DNA from: Paeniglutamicibacter sp. Y32M11
GTDB lineage: Bacteria > Actinomycetota > Actinomycetes > Actinomycetales > Micrococcaceae
Reading direction: 5' to 3'
Length of the DNA: 64,000 nucleotides
Assembly (NCBI RefSeq): GCF_019285735.1
Contig: NZ_CP079107.1
Coordinates: 1,054,001 to 1,118,000 of the forward strand
Shown here piece after piece: positions 62,363 through 64,000 of the stretch; within the stretch, counting starts at the first letter, position 1, and every line of letters starts with the position of its first letter. The translations under genes were made by a program, and so were the position numbers. The notes beneath the pieces are model-generated. The model had not been told where the DNA came from and ran no database searches. It saw only the letters and a list, made by a program, of their open reading frames with translations.

Positions 62363-63256
62363 ATGAAAAAGATAGCTATCTGGACTTTGCCGCTCGCCGC
62401 AACGCTCGCATTAACGGGCTGCTCCGGACTTCTGGGTTCCGACTCGGCAGAATCACCGACACCAAGTCCGTCCGCGACAGTAGCCGCCTCCGCGAGCGCA
62501 ACAGAGGCGCAACAGCCCTCCGCCAGCCCCACACCGGAAGCCGCCGCAACAACGCCGGCCGCCACCGAAACCACATCCGATGCCGGTTTTAGTTCGTCCT
62601 CTGAGTCCTCCAGCGATTCGGCCACGGCGGATGCAGGATCCAATCACTCCGCTTCCGAAGATCAGCTCACTGCCCAAGAACTACTCGAAGTAGCGCAGTC
62701 AGTGGAGAGCTACTACGAAAAGGGTGGCGTGCAGATCATCGAAAATGCCGAGCTGAAATCCGCAGCCGCTCAAAGCAAAGAATTGATCGACAGCATGAAG
62801 GTCAGCCCCGCCAAATGTGGAGTTTATGCATCATCGGGATCGATGGACTTGATGAACCATATGAACATGGTCTCGGTCAACATTCCCGCCAGCTCCAACG
62901 ATGCGGGAATGATGGTGAGCATCGGTTCGTTTGACGACGCCTCAGACGTTGATACCGCGGTGTCCATGGCGGAATCCAGCTCCAAGGACTGTAGCGAATT
63001 CACCATGACCATGAGCGGGCAAGAGATCACCGCGGCCGTGGAAACCGGCAAGGCCAGCACGAAGGCCGAAACCACCATCGCCACCATGACCGAGGTCAAT
63101 ATGGCGGGACAAAAAACCAAGACGATGACGGTTCAGGGGTATGACGGTGTGAACAACATTGGTGTCATCATCGTTAGCCCCAAGGACGCCGATGTCGCGG
63201 TGGCTCAGGCCGAGGAGTACCTGGACCTGGCTCTGCTGCACATGGCCGGTTACTAA
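62363..63256 (+). CDS. Small-domain lipoprotein, paralogue C
   Basis: A 297-residue lipoprotein with MKKIAIWTLPLAATLALTGC as signal and lipobox. A long low-complexity Ser/Ala/Thr/Pro spacer runs to about residue 95. The domain carries CGVY and DCSEF, and GYDGVNNIGVIIVSPKD near the end. It is the closest relative of paralogue B in both coding and upstream sequence, indicating a local duplication. The function is unknown; the spacer suggests the domain sits away from the membrane, in the wall. Confidence 0.77.
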   Translation: MKKIAIWTLPLAATLALTGCSGLLGSDSAESPTPSPSATVAASASATEAQQPSASPTPEAAATTPAATETTSDAGFSSSSESSSDSATADAGSNHSASEDQLTAQELLEVAQSVESYYEKGGVQIIENAELKSAAAQSKELIDSMKVSPAKCGVYASSGSMDLMNHMNMVSVNIPASSNDAGMMVSIGSFDDASDVDTAVSMAESSSKDCSEFTMTMSGQEITAAVETGKASTKAETTIATMTEVNMAGQKTKTMTVQGYDGVNNIGVIIVSPKDADVAVAQAEEYLDLALLHMAGY

Positions 63257-63559
63257 AAAAGATTGACCCACGGTCATCGGGAAGCTCATACGTGTGGTTC
63301 CCCGGTGACGTGATCGCCTGCCCGGGTGCCACATGGCACCCGGGCAGCGACGTAAGATAGGGGAAGTGCCTTGCTGCTCCACGCTGCCCTGCACACCATT
63401 TTTGGTGTGGCAGAAATCGTGAGGTGGTTGGCCGCAGCGCTGCCTCACGAAAATCCCCTTTGAGATTTACTTCGAGCGGTGTGCGCCGGCTGCACAAACG
63501 ATTTGTCTGCCCCCACTATGTTGTGGTCTGGAAACAGGCCGCGGAAATGGAAAGTTAGC
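63257..63559 (+). promoter_or_regulatory. Structured leader region ahead of proS
   Basis: No gene is seen. Perfect arms 63318-63331 and 63334-63347 form a GC-rich hairpin that could terminate the upstream gene. Then TAAGAT (63354-63359) may be a -10 element. Downstream are a hairpin around CACACC-ATTTTT-GGTGTG (63392-63409) and arms TCGTGAGG (63418-63425) with CCTCACGA (63444-63451). They would form a structured 5' leader of proS; no T-box hallmark was found. Confidence 0.45.
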
Positions 63560-64000
63560 GTGGTTCTTAAGCTCTCCACCCTATTCCTGCGCACGCTGCG
63601 CGAAGATCCGGTAGATGCCGAGGTCGCCAGCCACAAGCTGCTGATCCGCGCCGGATACATTCGCCGTGCCGCTCCCGGAATTTACACCTGGCTGCCACTG
63701 GGCCTGCGCGTCCTGGGCAAGGTGGAAGCCATCATCCGCGAGGAAATGAACGCCATTGGAGCTCAGGAAGTTCACTTCCCGGCACTGCTGCCGCGCGAAC
63801 CGTACGAAACCACGGGCCGCTGGACCGAATATGGTGACGGACTTTTCCGCCTGACCGACCGCAAGGGTGCCGACTACCTGTTGGCCCCGACCCACGAGGA
63901 AATGTTCACCCTCCTGGTGAAAGACCTCTACAGCTCCTACAAGGATCTGCCGGCCTACCTGTACCAGATCCAGAACAAGTACCGCGATGAGGCACGTCCC
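63560..64000 (+). CDS. proS: Prolyl-tRNA synthetase (5' part)
   Basis: The first 147 residues of ProS, running off the window. It begins [27 protein letters not shown] and has the class II motif 1 region [18 protein letters not shown] and motif 2 approach [40 protein letters not shown] 63560 follows GGAAAG. This is the bacterial-type enzyme with the editing insertion expected downstream. Confidence 0.95.
   Translation, partial: MVLKLSTLFLRTLREDPVDAEVASHKLLIRAGYIRRAAPGIYTWLPLGLRVLGKVEAIIREEMNAIGAQEVHFPALLPREPYETTGRWTEYGDGLFRLTDRKGADYLLAPTHEEMFTLLVKDLYSSYKDLPAYLYQIQNKYRDEARP

Noticed and set aside
63360-63559. T-box riboswitch ahead of proS
   Set aside because: Neither the conserved T-box sequence nor an antiterminator/terminator pair could be found.
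1-64000. Insertion sequences, prophage or CRISPR array
   Set aside because: No transposase, integrase, phage structural or Cas-like protein was seen, and no regularly spaced direct repeats other than the short LytTR-like set.

Overview
The window looks like chromosomal DNA of a high-GC actinobacterium, most likely the Arthrobacter / Glutamicibacter / Paeniglutamicibacter group of Micrococcaceae. The evidence is the housekeeping order (rpsB-tsf-pyrH-frr-cdsA, then dxr-M50 protease-ispG-DUF4081/GNAT-proS), Ala/Glu/Pro-rich tails, many GTG/TTG starts, leader-dependent genes with AGGAGG-type ribosome sites, and the abundance of SSS symporters and dipeptide-type ABC importers. No insertion sequence, prophage, CRISPR array or rRNA was seen.

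Layout. 0-2.2 kb: an ABC-F ATPase between two identical tRNA-Asn genes. 2.7-8.1 kb: an envelope block (holin-X/DUF3618 protein, CDP-alcohol phosphatidyltransferase, DMT-type membrane protein, two GT4 glycosyltransferases, tRNA-Met) and a convergent M23 peptidase. 9.1-14.2 kb: the conserved translation/nucleotide/phospholipid block rpsB, tsf, pyrH, frr, cdsA, followed by a four-repeat DivIVA-motif protein. 14.4-20.4 kb: two divergent SSS symporter units around a LytS/LytTR-type two-component system, with a phased triple repeat that fits a LytTR binding site between them. 20.6-24.7 kb: an AsnC/Lrp regulator divergent from a branched-chain 2-oxoacid dehydrogenase operon (E1a, E1b, E2). 25-37.1 kb: two successive peptide ABC importers, each lipoprotein-permease-permease-fused double ATPase. 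37.2-40.4 kb: TetR and GNAT divergent from an acyl-CoA dehydrogenase and a MaoC-like hydratase. 40.4-46.1 kb: a CitA/CitB-type two-component system divergent from tctC-tctB-tctA. 46.3-48.9 kb: dxr and the M50 protease. 49-53.6 kb: a fructan locus (LacI regulator, anchored GH32, secreted GH68 levansucrase) with two palindromic operators. 54.2-56.3 kb: a saccharopine-dehydrogenase-like protein with its TetR regulator, and a YCII protein. 56.4-58.5 kb: ispG and a DUF4081/GNAT protein. 58.6-63.3 kb: three related small-domain lipoproteins around an unrecognised membrane protein. 63.6 kb to the end: start of proS.

Taken together, a core housekeeping string is broken up by accessory blocks devoted mainly to uptake and catabolism of small carboxylates, peptides, branched-chain keto acids and fructans, each with its own local regulator. 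The parts least explained by known families are the lipoprotein/membrane-protein cluster at 58.6-63.3 kb, the 505-residue peptide permease with a large internal membrane insertion, the small SSS partner split over two frames at 15.8-16.3 kb, and the regulatory repeats described in the findings.
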